64,000 bases of DNA from Bacteroidaceae bacterium (GCA_017524545.1 JAFXVN010000025.1:1-64000), one strand, 5' to 3'. Shown: positions 7,215 to 15,460, counted from the first letter of the stretch. Notes: a model not told the origin generated them from the sequence alone. Translations and numbers: made by a program.

Positions 7215-8828
7215 ATGGCAACAGTTAATTTGGAACAGTACGGCATCACTGGCAGCACCGTGATTGCCCACAACCCCTCTTATGAGGAACTCTACAAGGC
7301 TGAGATCGACCCCGCTCTCACAGGTTATGAAGTTGGTCAGGAGACAGAGCTTGGCGCAGTGAACGTGATGACTGGCGTCTTCACAGGCCGCTCGCCTAAG
7401 GACAAGTACATCGTTGACAACGACGAGAGCCACAACAATGTCTGGTGGACTACTGAGGCTTACAAGAACGACAACCACCCCATGAGCGAGGAGGTCTGGG
7501 CAAAGGTGAAGGACATCGCCATCAAGGAGCTGTCTGGCAAGAAGCTCTATGTCGTTGATGCTTTCTGCGGTGCCAACGAAGCCACACGTCTGGCCGTCCG
7601 CTTCATCGTTGAGGTTGCCTGGCAGGCACACTTCATCAAGAACATGTTCATTCAGCCCACTGCAGAGGAACTCGCTAAGTTCGAGCCGAACTTCGTCATC
7701 TTTAACGCCAGCAAGGCAAAGGTTGAGAACTACAAGGAACTCGGTCTGAACTCCGACACTTGCGTTGCCTTCAACACCAAGGCTCGCCAGCAGGTCATCA
7801 TCAACACATGGTACGGCGGTGAGATGAAGAAGGGTATGTTCTCCATGCAGAACTACTACCTGCCCCTTCAGGGCATTGCTTCCATGCACTGCTCCGCCAA
7901 CACCGACATGCAGGGCAAGAACACAGCCATCTTCTTCGGTCTCTCCGGTACAGGTAAGACCACTCTTTCCACCGACCCGAAGCGTCTCCTCATTGGTGAC
8001 GACGAGCACGGATGGGACGACGAGGGCGTGTTCAACCTCGAAGGCGGCTGCTACGCTAAGGTCATCAACCTCTCCAAAGAGAACGAACCCGACATCTATG
8101 GCGCCATCAAGCGCGACGCTCTCCTCGAGAACGTGACGGTTGACAAGAGCGGCAAGATTGACTTCGCCGACAAGAGCGTCACCGAGAACACCCGCGTCAG
8201 CTATCCCATCGAGCACATCGATAAGATTGCAAAGAAGGTAAACGGCAAGAGCGCAGGCCCAGACGCAAAGAACGTCATCTTCCTCAGCGCCGACGCATTC
8301 GGTGTACTGCCTCCCGTCAGCATCCTCACACCCGAGCAGACAAAGTACTACTTCCTCTCCGGCTTCACAGCTAAGCTCGCAGGTACAGAGCGCGGCATCA
8401 CAGAGCCCACACCAACCTTCTCAGCTTGCTTCGGTCAGGCATTCCTCGAACTGCATCCCACAAAGTATGCCGAAGAGCTCGTCAAGAAGATGGAGAAGAG
8501 CGGTGCTAAGGCTTACCTCGTCAACACCGGCTGGAACGGCACAGGCAAGCGCATCTCTATTCCCGACACACGTGGCATCATCGACGCCATCCTTGACGGC
8601 AGCATTCTGAAGGCACCCACAAAGAAGATTCCTTTCTTCGACTTCGAAGTGCCCACAGCCCTGCCCAACGTCAACCCCGCCATCCTCGATCCCCGCGACA
8701 CCTATGCTGACGCAAGCCAGTGGGAAGAGAAGGCAAAGGACCTCGCCGCACGCTTCATCAAGAACTTCGGCAAATACACCACCAACGAAGCTGGCAAGGC
8801 TCTCGTTGCCGCAGGTCCGAAGCTGTAA
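7215..8828 (+). CDS. pckA: phosphoenolpyruvate carboxykinase (ATP)
   Basis: 537 residues, the usual length. It interconverts oxaloacetate + ATP and PEP + CO2 + ADP. In Bacteroidales it works mainly in the carboxylating direction on the route to succinate. Visible motifs are the P-loop [11 protein letters not shown], the metal-binding [20 protein letters not shown] near the N-terminus and [11 protein letters not shown]. The start [10 protein letters not shown] has its own promoter, and a strong hairpin terminator follows. The codon usage is strongly biased, consistent with high expression. Confidence 0.97.
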   Translation: MATVNLEQYGITGSTVIAHNPSYEELYKAEIDPALTGYEVGQETELGAVNVMTGVFTGRSPKDKYIVDNDESHNNVWWTTEAYKNDNHPMSEEVWAKVKDIAIKELSGKKLYVVDAFCGANEATRLAVRFIVEVAWQAHFIKNMFIQPTAEELAKFEPNFVIFNASKAKVENYKELGLNSDTCVAFNTKARQQVIINTWYGGEMKKGMFSMQNYYLPLQGIASMHCSANTDMQGKNTAIFFGLSGTGKTTLSTDPKRLLIGDDEHGWDDEGVFNLEGGCYAKVINLSKENEPDIYGAIKRDALLENVTVDKSGKIDFADKSVTENTRVSYPIEHIDKIAKKVNGKSAGPDAKNVIFLSADAFGVLPPVSILTPEQTKYYFLSGFTAKLAGTERGITEPTPTFSACFGQAFLELHPTKYAEELVKKMEKSGAKAYLVNTGWNGTGKRISIPDTRGIIDAILDGSILKAPTKKIPFFDFEVPTALPNVNPAILDPRDTYADASQWEEKAKDLAARFIKNFGKYTTNEAGKALVAAGPKL

Positions 8829-8850
8829 TAAATTAGCAATACACATTATT

Positions 8851-8882
8851 AAGAGGATGCTTCACACGAAGCATCCTCTTTT
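8851..8882 (+). terminator. Rho-independent terminator after pckA
   Basis: A 13-bp perfect stem AAGAGGATGCTTC / GAAGCATCCTCTT with an ACAC loop, followed by TTTTC. It lies only about 20 nt before the following antitoxin gene, which therefore depends on read-through or an unseen promoter. Confidence 0.88.
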
Positions 8883-8903
8883 CAAACAAAAAGAGATATA
8901 GTT

Positions 8904-9173
8904 ATGTCCACAGTACAACTTGGTGCTTTGAATGCCGAAATACTACAGAATCTCGGAGCAATTGCCACAGACGAATCTGTGTTGACACGTGTTGCCAAGT
9001 ACCTTCGCAAGGTTGCCAAGGAGATGACAAATGACTCTACTGCAATGACACGCCAAGAATTCTCGGAACGCATAAAGAAATCCAAAGAACAATATATGCG
9101 TGGAGAATACACCACCCAACTGCCAGGTGAATCCGTGACAGATATGTTAAAGCGTTGCGGATATGAGCTTTGA
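8904..9173 (+). CDS. antitoxin of the second YoeB-type module
   Basis: 89 residues, paralogous to the antitoxin at 448: a shared C-terminal RGEYT..LPGES..DMLKRCGY and a similar N-terminal LNAE...LGAIA block. It overlaps the toxin gene by 11 nt, as in the first module. No consensus promoter was seen between the pckA terminator and this gene. Confidence 0.82.
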   Translation: MSTVQLGALNAEILQNLGAIATDESVLTRVAKYLRKVAKEMTNDSTAMTRQEFSERIKKSKEQYMRGEYTTQLPGESVTDMLKRCGYEL

Positions 9174-9438
9174 GTTAAGATATACCACAGAGGCCAACGA
9201 AAATCTGATTCGTCTGAGCAAGAATGACCCTAAGGCTTTTCAGAAGGCTCTCACGCTATTGGCAGAACTGCAAGAGCACCCTCGTACAGGTACAGGTCAT
9301 CCCGAACAGCTTTCTGGAGACATGGCAGGCTGCTGGAGTCGCCGTATTACTAAGAAGCATCGTCTCGTATATGAGATTCATGACACAGAGGTCATAGTAC
9401 TTGTGCTTTCGGCCTATGGACATTATAGGGATAAATAG
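9163..9438 (+). CDS. Txe/YoeB-family toxin (second copy)
   Basis: 91 residues with the same signature as the first copy: LQEHPRTGTGHPEQLSG, WSRRITKKHRLVYEI and C-terminal AYGHYRDK. The conserved Arg and the His of GHY are present, so it should be an active ribosome-dependent mRNA endonuclease. The middle part (SKNDPKAFQKALTLLAEL) is longer than in the first copy, which lost about 14 residues near the N-terminus. A three-palindrome array starts 41 nt after the stop. Confidence 0.88.
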   Translation: MSFELRYTTEANENLIRLSKNDPKAFQKALTLLAELQEHPRTGTGHPEQLSGDMAGCWSRRITKKHRLVYEIHDTEVIVLVLSAYGHYRDK

Positions 9439-9478
9439 ATTCTCCCTACTTTAACATCTGTGAATGCTTGGCTGGTTT

Positions 9479-9538
9479 GTTTCGCCAGTGGAAACAATTT
9501 GTTTCGCCTGCGAAACAAGGCGTTTCAACGTGCGAAAC
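9479..9538. repeat. array of three short palindromes GTTTC-N6/7-GAAAC with 5-nt spacers
   Basis: Units at 9479-9495 (centre GCCAGTG), 9501-9516 (centre GCCTGC) and 9522-9538 (centre AACGTGC). The spacers are exactly 5 nt (AATTT, AAGGC). The layout 17-5-16-5-17 is identical to the array at 56591-56650 and similar to those at 28006 and 38358. Confidence 0.85.
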
Positions 9539-9669
9539 AGTTTTTTCATGCACGGACTTCGATGTGGCAAATTATACATAAATGCGTTACGCAAATTTGT
9601 ATAATTGCATTTTTCTTTTTACCTTTTTGCTCCTGAAATCTTATTAGAAGTTCCGCCTGAGCTGAGGCT

Positions 9670-10203
9670 TCAGCTGAAGAAGGAGAAGTTGACGCTGCCG
9701 TAGGCACGGTGCTCGATGAAGCGGGGGTGCTGCGAGAAGTCGTTGGTTTTGCCGTGCTCGAGGACAAAGAGACCGTCGGGCTTGAGGAGGTTGCGGCTGA
9801 GGATGATGTCGGGCAGTTCCGGGATTTGCGGCAGGACGTAAGGCGGGTCGGCGAAGATGAAGTCGAACTGCTCACGGCACTTGGCCACGAACTGGAGGGC
9901 ATCGCCGCGAACGGGCAGTGCCGCTGTGTCCTGTAGCTTGTCGAGGAATTGCTTGATGAGGCGGTGGTGGCGCACGTCAAGCTCCACGCTGATGACGCGC
10001 CCGCAACCTCGGCTGACGAGTTCGAGCGTGATGCTGCCCGTGCCGGAGAAGAGGTCGAGGGCTGTGGGTGCCTCGCTGAAGTCGATGTAGCCTTGCAGGA
10101 CGTTGAAGAGATTCTCCTTGGCAAAGTCCGTCGTGGGACGTGCCGAGAACGAACGCGGCACCTCGAAATGCCTGCCTTTGTACTTGCCGGTGATAACTCG
10201 CAT
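9670..10203 (-). CDS. rsmD: 16S rRNA (guanine966-N2)-methyltransferase
   Basis: 177 residues. The SAM-binding motif ALDLFSGTGSITLELVSRG and the catalytic motif FADPPYVLPQ (DPPY, N2-guanine methyltransferases) are clear, and the N-terminal MRVITGKYKGR is typical of RsmD. It methylates G966 of 16S rRNA during 30S assembly. It follows a DUF3822 gene on the same strand, the usual Bacteroidetes pairing, but a 29-bp inverted repeat lies between them. Confidence 0.93.
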   Translation of the reverse strand: MRVITGKYKGRHFEVPRSFSARPTTDFAKENLFNVLQGYIDFSEAPTALDLFSGTGSITLELVSRGCGRVISVELDVRHHRLIKQFLDKLQDTAALPVRGDALQFVAKCREQFDFIFADPPYVLPQIPELPDIILSRNLLKPDGLFVLEHGKTNDFSQHPRFIEHRAYGSVNFSFFS

Positions 10204-10229
10204 TAGATAAACAACGGATTTATTTTTAT

Positions 10230-10313
10230 AACCACGAATTGCACGAATTACACGAATTGGTTACGCCCTTTGGTGTCATGGATAAATTCGTGTAATTCGT
10301 GCAATTCGTGGTT
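10230..10313. repeat. perfect 29-bp inverted repeat of CACGAATT units
   Basis: Left arm 10230-10258 (AACCACGAATTGCACGAATT then ACACGAATT) is the exact reverse complement of right arm 10285-10313, around a 26-nt centre. It lies between the DUF3822 gene and rsmD and could act as a strong stem in the operon mRNA. A related CACGGATT pair is at 49961-50046. Confidence 0.85.
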
Positions 10314-10332
10314 AAATCATATTATTGTAGAG

Positions 10333-11076
10333 TTAACATTCTATGTTCAGGACGTATTCCCCGAGGGTCTTTTGCAGTTCCTCGGATGCTCCTTCGAGGT
10401 GGCAGACGTCGTGCTGGGCGTGCATGTCCAGTGCTTTCCAGATGCCAAGCAGGAGGAAAATGCGGTCGCTGTCGTTGTCGGCAGCCTGCGATGCGGCGTA
10501 TTGTAGTTCACTGCGATGGAAGACGGCGACGAAGAAGCTCCGTTCGCCAAAGCAGACGTAGGCATCGCGCTGCTCGGGGTTTGCGGGGGCGGCGTGCCTC
10601 TCCTGCATGGCGGCGAAGCGTTCCAGCAGCTGGGCATCCGTGCAGCAAACCCGTACGTCGGGATAGCACTCCTGTACGACGCGCAGGATGTCTTGGTCGA
10701 TGCGGAATATCATCACAGCCTCGACGGGCGAGAGTATCTGGTACTGCATGTCGGACATTGAACATTGAACAATGGACGGGAAGCAGAGGCGGTAGAACGC
10801 CAGCATGTCGCTCTTGTTGAAGTGTTCGAGAGGGACAATCGTGCTTTGGGTGTCTGCCACGAGTTCGACGCTCTGGAACTGATAGTCCATCAGGTAGGGT
10901 TTTCGCAGTGCCTGACGCAACACATCGGCAGCATCAGAGGCATTGGAGACAGGAAACTGGTCTGTCTGCACCACCGAGCCGTCGAGAGTGCTCCCTACAG
11001 AAAAAGAAAATCCATCCGCACCGAAGCGGATGGATAGTCTGTAGCCTGTGAGTGAATTACTCCCAGTTGCCAGCAT
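10333..11076 (-). CDS. DUF3822 family protein
   Basis: About 247 residues (start at 11076, alternative 11100). It is recognised by its position directly before rsmD and by overall pattern as the DUF3822 protein of Bacteroidetes. That family has an actin/ASKHA-like fold by my recollection and no established role. It overlaps the upstream gene's end by about 20 nt. Residues about 100-107 (SIVQCSMSD) are encoded by an AT-rich repeat copy at 10753-10777. Confidence 0.7.
   Translation of the reverse strand: MLATGSNSLTGYRLSIRFGADGFSFSVGSTLDGSVVQTDQFPVSNASDAADVLRQALRKPYLMDYQFQSVELVADTQSTIVPLEHFNKSDMLAFYRLCFPSIVQCSMSDMQYQILSPVEAVMIFRIDQDILRVVQECYPDVRVCCTDAQLLERFAAMQERHAAPANPEQRDAYVCFGERSFFVAVFHRSELQYAASQAADNDSDRIFLLLGIWKALDMHAQHDVCHLEGASEELQKTLGEYVLNIEC
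10753..10777. repeat. short repeat (GGACATTGAACATTGAACAA type) inside the DUF3822 gene
   Basis: The same repeat encodes the end of a signal peptide at 45744-45773 (MFNVQCSM). Both are read in frame. Confidence 0.65.
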
Positions 11077-11746
11077 TGTTGTTCCAGTTGTTGCCGGCAT
11101 CGCCGATTTTCAGGCCGGGGTATGCGCCCTTGGCGTTGGCTTCCTCGGCACGGTTGTAGATGAGTCGGTCGCCCTGCTTGCCCATTCCCTTGAGGAAGCT
11201 GCTGTCCGGGGCGCAGCACTCCATCACCTGGATGATGCTGCCCGAGCGTGTGGTGTTGGGGCAGGCGATAATCTCGAAGGTGTCGCCCTGCGAGAAGGGG
11301 ATGAAGCGCATGGAGTCTGCCTCGAAACCCTCATAGTTGTAGAGAGAGTCCTGCAGCGAAACCCAGACGGTGTCGCGACGGAAGTTCTGCAGACCGTTGG
11401 CTGCTATGGCTGCCTGGTCGCCGCTGTTGACGATGGCTGCTGCCTTGCTTTCGGTCAGGCCCTGGTTCATCTGTTCTTCCGTGAGCAGACCCTGCTTCAT
11501 GATGATGGGCAGCTTGCCGGTCTTGACGAAGTTGATGAGCACAGACCAGTCGGCGCAGTACACGCCCTCGTGCTGGGCTTTGTAGGCTTCCTCGGCACTG
11601 CGAATCTCCATCAGGCGAGCCTTAACCACATTTTCTCTGGCTTTGACTTCTGCGTCGAAGTTCTCGGTATCACGAATGCTGCGCACGCAAATGAAGAGCA
11701 AACCGACGGCACAGATACCTAAAATAACATTTATTCCCTTTTTCAT
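11057..11746 (-). CDS. membrane-anchored protein of unknown function
   Basis: 229 residues with one N-terminal membrane segment (INVILGICAVGLLFICV), then a charged helical stretch and a soluble domain. Not recognised as a named family. Its resemblance to pilin-like periplasmic proteins (N-terminal TM followed by EEAYKAQHEGVY) is only a general impression. It has its own promoter and overlaps the following DUF3822 gene, which suggests co-expression with DUF3822-rsmD. Confidence 0.6.
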   Translation of the reverse strand: MKKGINVILGICAVGLLFICVRSIRDTENFDAEVKARENVVKARLMEIRSAEEAYKAQHEGVYCADWSVLINFVKTGKLPIIMKQGLLTEEQMNQGLTESKAAAIVNSGDQAAIAANGLQNFRRDTVWVSLQDSLYNYEGFEADSMRFIPFSQGDTFEIIACPNTTRSGSIIQVMECCAPDSSFLKGMGKQGDRLIYNRAEEANAKGAYPGLKIGDAGNNWNNNAGNWE

Positions 11747-11782
11747 GACGTTATTTGTGATTTATTTTGTAATTTCGCATCG

Positions 11783-11790
11783 CAAAAGTA
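11783..11790 (-). promoter_or_regulatory. -7 box (TACTTTTG) for the 11746-9670 minus-strand group
   Basis: Consensus box about 37 nt before the start at 11746. It is probably the promoter for the unknown membrane protein, DUF3822 and rsmD. Confidence 0.62.
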
Positions 11791-11839
11791 AAAAGAATTA
11801 TTCACATTTACGACAAAACGGACTTTTTTTTATAAAAGA

Positions 11840-13348
11840 ATGACAATAAGTGAAGATTTAGGGGCAATTATCAGGGAAAACTTCGCCCACAATCCGACAA
11901 AAGAGCAGGAAAAAGCCATTTCTCTGCTCTCCGACTTCATACTTTGCAGAGAGCATGACATCGCTTTCCTTCTGAAGGGTTATGCAGGCACGGGCAAGAC
12001 GTCGCTTTTGGCCGCTTTGGTGCGCACCATGCAGCAGTTGGAGCGGCGTGTTATGCTGCTTGCGCCGACGGGTCGTGCTGCCAAGGTGCTGTCCTCGTAT
12101 GCAGGTGCTCCGGCCTTTACGATACATAGGAAGATATACCGGCAGAAGTCAATTACCGACATGAATGTTTTCCAGAATGACATCAACCTGCGGCCGGACA
12201 CGCTTTTCATTGTCGATGAGGCCTCGATGATAGCCAACGATGCCGGGGGCAGCACCATGTTCGGCACGGGCAGGTTGCTCGACGACCTCATGCACTACGT
12301 CTATTCCTGCGAGGGGTGCCGACTCATCCTTGTGGGCGACACGGCACAGCTGCCGCCCGTGGGCGAGGTGGAGAGTCCCGCTCTGAGTCGCATGATGCTG
12401 GAGGGCTACGGCATGGAGGTGACGGAACTGTGCCTGACGCAGGTGGTGAGGCAGCTCGAGGATTCGGGCATCCTGTGGAATGCCACTATGCTGCGCCGTC
12501 TCATCCAGGACGAAGAGATGTCTGCATTTCCCAAGCTCCGGGGCAAGAGCTTCCCGGACGTGCGCGTCGTCCCCGGCGACGAACTCATCGAGACATTGAG
12601 CGACAGCTACCGCCGGTATGGCACGGACGGCACTATTGTCGTGACGCGCAGCAACAAACGCGCCAACATCTTCAATGGCGGCATCCGCACCCGCATCCTC
12701 GACCACGAAGAGGAACTCTCCAGCGGCGACCTCATCATGGTGGCGAAGAATAACTATTATTGGGCAGAGAAGAACCAGCCCACTACAGCCTCCCCCATCC
12801 CCTCCAAAGGAGGGGGGGACGGTGAGGTTGAGGGGCAGTTCCCCCCTCCTTTGGAGGGGATGGGGGAGGCTTTTATCGCCAATGGCGACGTCGCTATTGT
12901 TCGCCGGCTTCGCAACGAGCGTTCCTTCTACGGTTTCCGTTTTGCCGACGCCACGCTTGAGTTCCCCGACTACGACCGCACGGAGATGGATGTGACGGTG
13001 CTGCTCGACACATTGCAGAGCGAAGCACCCGCCTTGACGCGAGAGCAGCAGGAGGCTCTCTTCAACGGCGTTTGGGAGGATTATCCCGAACTGACGAACA
13101 GGCGCGACCGCATGAAGAGATTGCGCGAAGACATCTATTATAATGCCTTGCAAATCAAGTATGCCTACGCTGTCACCTGCCATAAGGCGCAGGGCGGGCA
13201 GTGGGAGCACGTCTATATCGACCAGGGCTACATCACCGAGGACATGCTCACGCCCGACTACTTCCGCTGGCTCTACACCGCCATCACCCGTGCCACGGAG
13301 CAGGTCTATCTCATCAATTGGCCCGACGCGGCACTCTCTGATGCCTGA
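11840..13348 (+). CDS. RecD-like ATP-dependent DNA helicase (superfamily 1)
   Basis: 502 residues. Walker A KGYAGTGKTSLL, Walker B with DEA (FIVDEASMI), motif III VGDTAQLPPVGE, and C-terminal UvrD-like YAVTCHKAQGGQWEHVYID and LYTAITRATEQVYL identify an SF1 helicase of the RecD/Dda group. It likely acts in DNA repair or replication restart; no partner is encoded nearby. Residues about 316-344 ([13 protein letters not shown]...[11 protein letters not shown]) are an in-frame palindromic element located in the loop between the helicase core domains. Confidence 0.85.
   Translation: MTISEDLGAIIRENFAHNPTKEQEKAISLLSDFILCREHDIAFLLKGYAGTGKTSLLAALVRTMQQLERRVMLLAPTGRAAKVLSSYAGAPAFTIHRKIYRQKSITDMNVFQNDINLRPDTLFIVDEASMIANDAGGSTMFGTGRLLDDLMHYVYSCEGCRLILVGDTAQLPPVGEVESPALSRMMLEGYGMEVTELCLTQVVRQLEDSGILWNATMLRRLIQDEEMSAFPKLRGKSFPDVRVVPGDELIETLSDSYRRYGTDGTIVVTRSNKRANIFNGGIRTRILDHEEELSSGDLIMVAKNNYYWAEKNQPTTASPIPSKGGGDGEVEGQFPPPLEGMGEAFIANGDVAIVRRLRNERSFYGFRFADATLEFPDYDRTEMDVTVLLDTLQSEAPALTREQQEALFNGVWEDYPELTNRRDRMKRLREDIYYNALQIKYAYAVTCHKAQGGQWEHVYIDQGYITEDMLTPDYFRWLYTAITRATEQVYLINWPDAALSDA
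12787..12871. repeat. GC-rich palindromic element (type B) inside the RecD-like helicase
   Basis: Terminal arms AGCCTCCCCC / GGGGGAGGCT with inner arms CCCCTCCAAAGGAGGGG and CCCCTCCTTTGGAGGGG, read in frame. Same type as 45381, 53318 and 60070. Confidence 0.85.
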
Positions 13349-13451
13349 CTCGGCGTTCTCTGTTGAGCCGAAATTCTCCCCTTTCCCTCCTTTTCACGCA
13401 AATAAGGTAAAAAAAAACGGCAGGAATAGCGGTTCGTTTACATTTTTTTAC

Positions 13452-13459
13452 TATTTTTG
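13452..13459 (+). promoter_or_regulatory. -7 box (TATTTTTG) of the rml genes
   Basis: Matches TAnnTTTG, 28 nt before the rmlD start; probably drives rmlD-rmlC and perhaps rmlB. Confidence 0.6.
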
Positions 13460-13486
13460 CGCAAGGATTATCGTATTTTTGGATAA

Positions 13487-14425
13487 ATGAACATATTGGT
13501 GACTGGAGCCAACGGTCAGTTGGGCAATGAAATGCGCATCGTGGCAAAAGGCTCGACAGACAGATACATCTTCACAGATGTCAGCCAGCAGGAGGGCGTG
13601 GAGACCACCTTCTTAGACATCACCGACCTGGATGCTATCCGCGCCATGGTCAGGGAGCATGACGTGCAGGCCATCGTGAACTGTGCCGCATGGACCAATG
13701 TCGATGCGGCCGAAGCTCCCGAAAACCGTGCTCTCGTCGAGAAGCTTAATGCCACGGCCCCCGAGAACCTCGCCAAAGCCATGAAGGAAGTGGGCGGGTG
13801 GCTCATTCAGATTTCCACCGACTACGTCTTCGGCAAGGAACCTTACAACACCCCCTGCCGCCCCGACCAGCAAGGCACGCCGACAGGCGTCTATGGCGAG
13901 ACGAAACGGATGGGCGAGGAGCGAATAATAAAGACCTTCACTCAAGCCTCCCCCGACCCCTCCAAGGGAGGGGAGAGCGGCTTCATCATCATCCGCACGG
14001 CATGGCTTTACAGCGAGTTCGGCAAGAACTTCTGCAAGACGATGCTCCAGCTCACCGCTACCAAGCCGCAGCTCAAGGTTGTCTTCGACCAGTGTGGCAC
14101 GCCGACGTATGCCCTCGACCTGGCACGCGCCATTCAGGTCATCCTCTCGAAGCCCGTCCAGGGCATCTACCATTTCTCCAACGAAGGGGTCTGCTCCTGG
14201 TACGACTTCACACAGATGATAGCTCGCATAGCCGGACACAAGGACTGCGACATACAGCCTTGCTACTCGACAGAGTACCCAAGTCCCGTGAAGCGCCCTG
14301 CCTACTCCGTGCTCGACAAGCGCAGTATCCGCGAGGCCTTCGGCGTGGAGGTGCCCTATTGGGTTGATTCGCTGGAGAAGTGTATCGCTAACATCAAGGA
14401 GCATGAAATGGTAAATGGTAAATGA
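13487..14425 (+). CDS. rmlD: dTDP-4-dehydrorhamnose reductase
   Basis: 312 residues; last step of dTDP-L-rhamnose synthesis (NAD(P)H reduction). N-terminal Rossmann motif TGANGQLGNE and catalytic YGETK (YxxxK) are present, as is the STDYVFG segment. Residues about 153-163 (ASPDPSKGGES) are a palindromic half-element, inserted right after the active-site region. The last residues (MVNGK) and the stop codon come from an AT-rich repeat at 14408. rmlC follows 19 nt later; rmlA is not in the window. Confidence 0.93.
   Translation: MNILVTGANGQLGNEMRIVAKGSTDRYIFTDVSQQEGVETTFLDITDLDAIRAMVREHDVQAIVNCAAWTNVDAAEAPENRALVEKLNATAPENLAKAMKEVGGWLIQISTDYVFGKEPYNTPCRPDQQGTPTGVYGETKRMGEERIIKTFTQASPDPSKGGESGFIIIRTAWLYSEFGKNFCKTMLQLTATKPQLKVVFDQCGTPTYALDLARAIQVILSKPVQGIYHFSNEGVCSWYDFTQMIARIAGHKDCDIQPCYSTEYPSPVKRPAYSVLDKRSIREAFGVEVPYWVDSLEKCIANIKEHEMVNGK
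13943..13977. repeat. half palindromic element (type B) inside rmlD
   Basis: CAAGCCTCCCCCGACCCCTC then CAAGGGAGGGG, read as ASPDPSKGG in frame. Only one arm is present. Confidence 0.7.
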
Positions 14426-14439
14426 TTAAATAGTAAATG
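14408..14439. repeat. AT-rich repeat at the rmlD stop codon
   Basis: GTAAATGGTAAATGATTAAA type. It encodes the final Val-Asn-Gly-Lys of RmlD and its TGA stop. Confidence 0.7.
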
Positions 14440-14444
14440 TTTCG

Positions 14445-15005
14445 ATGGAAGTAATCAAAACCGCCATAGAAGGCTTGATAATCATAGAGCCCAGGGTGTT
14501 CAAGGATGCCCGAGGCTATTTCTTTGAATCCTTCTCCCAGCGCGAGTTCGAGGAGAAGGTCTGTCCCATCTGCTTTGTGCAGGACAACGAGAGTATGTCG
14601 TCGTACGGCGTCATGCGCGGGCTGCACTTCCAACGTCCACCTTACACCCAGAGCAAACTGCTGCGCTGCGTGAAGGGTGCGGTGCTCGATGTGGCTGTTG
14701 ACATCCGCAAAGGCTCTCCCACATACGGACAGCACGTCGCCGTCGAACTGAGTGAGGACAACCACAGGCAGTTCTTCGTGCCAAAAGGCTTCGCCCACGG
14801 CTTTGCCGTGCTGAGCGAGACAGCCATCTTCCAGTACAAGTGCGACGAGTTCTACCACCCCGAAGCCGACGGCGGCATCTCCATTCTGGACGAGAACCTC
14901 GGCATCGACTGGCGCATCCCTACAGAGAAAGCCATCCTCAGCGAAAAGGACACACGCCACGTCTGCCTCAAAGACTTCGACAGCCCCTTTAAGGACCCTC
15001 TCTAA
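14445..15005 (+). CDS. rmlC: dTDP-4-dehydrorhamnose 3,5-epimerase
   Basis: 186 residues, cupin fold. It epimerises C3 and C5 of dTDP-4-keto-6-deoxyglucose. Key segments: RGLHFQRPPYTQSKLLRCVKG (catalytic His) and FQYKCDEFYHPEADGGI. The final residues KDPL and the stop lie inside the left terminal repeat of the DUF559 element. The native protein probably ended near DFDSPF, so the element lands almost exactly at the gene end without harming it. Confidence 0.94.
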   Translation: MEVIKTAIEGLIIIEPRVFKDARGYFFESFSQREFEEKVCPICFVQDNESMSSYGVMRGLHFQRPPYTQSKLLRCVKGAVLDVAVDIRKGSPTYGQHVAVELSEDNHRQFFVPKGFAHGFAVLSETAIFQYKCDEFYHPEADGGISILDENLGIDWRIPTEKAILSEKDTRHVCLKDFDSPFKDPL

Positions 15006-15460
15006 CTCCCCCTTAAAGGGGGAGAATACAAGCTGAAACTATAAGATGGCATACAGCAGACATAATAGATTATAAACTACTTAGAAACAATGCAAAAGCA
15101 AACCGCTGCGACATGACAGAAGCGGAGTCGATTTTCTGGCAAATCGCAAAAAGCAAAGGATTAGGAGAAAAGTGTAGACGACAATACATCATCGGAGAAT
15201 ACATCGTTGACTTCTTCTTTCGACAATCAATGGTAATCGTGGAGATAGATGGAGACTATCACTTCACGGAAGAACAACAGATAAAAGATAAGGAGAGACA
15301 AGAATGGCTGGAACAGCAAGGCTATAAGGTTCTTCGTTTTACGAATGATCAGGTCATGTATGATACAGATAAAACAATAGATATAATTAAGAATAATATA
15401 CAGATTCATGAGAAATGACATTAAATCCTCCCCCTTTAAGGGGGAGACAGAGAGGGTCCT
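14992..15460 (+). mobile_element. 469-bp inverted-repeat-bounded unit carrying a DUF559 gene
   Basis: Left end 14992-15024 and right end 15428-15460 are 33-bp inverted repeats with only two mismatches: outer part AGGACCCTCTCT, inner palindrome CTCCCCCTTAAAGGGGGAG. Between them lies one DUF559 gene. The unit sits between rmlC and rmlB, which are normally adjacent. It ends rmlC inside its left repeat, and its right repeat is translated as the new N-terminus of RmlB. A short relative with the same arms is inside alaS (19092-19182). Mobility is inferred; no target duplication was identified. Confidence 0.65.
15113..15418 (+). CDS. DUF559 (Vsr-like endonuclease fold) protein
   Basis: 101 residues from the first ATG. 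It contains the DUF559 core: MTEAESIFWQIAKSKGLGEK, then RRQYIIGEYIVDFFF, VIVEIDGDYH and a C-terminal GYKVLRFTNDQV. The E..IVDF...VEIDG pattern resembles the PD-(D/E)XK nuclease core. In-frame codons from 15074 to 15112 (KLLRNNAKANRCD) also look like the usual start of this family but have no ATG, GTG or TTG, so the original start may be lost or non-standard. The gene is AT-richer than its neighbours and lies within inverted repeats. Its stop overlaps the rmlB start by 11 nt. Confidence 0.8.
   Translation: MTEAESIFWQIAKSKGLGEKCRRQYIIGEYIVDFFFRQSMVIVEIDGDYHFTEEQQIKDKERQEWLEQQGYKVLRFTNDQVMYDTDKTIDIIKNNIQIHEK

Noticed and set aside
9479..9538. Possible small CRISPR array
   Set aside because: Repeats are 16-17 nt palindromes with 5-nt spacers; spacers are far too short and no cas gene is present.
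10299..10820. 173-codon plus-strand frame opposite DUF3822
   Set aside because: Arg/Cys-rich mirror frame without any family features.
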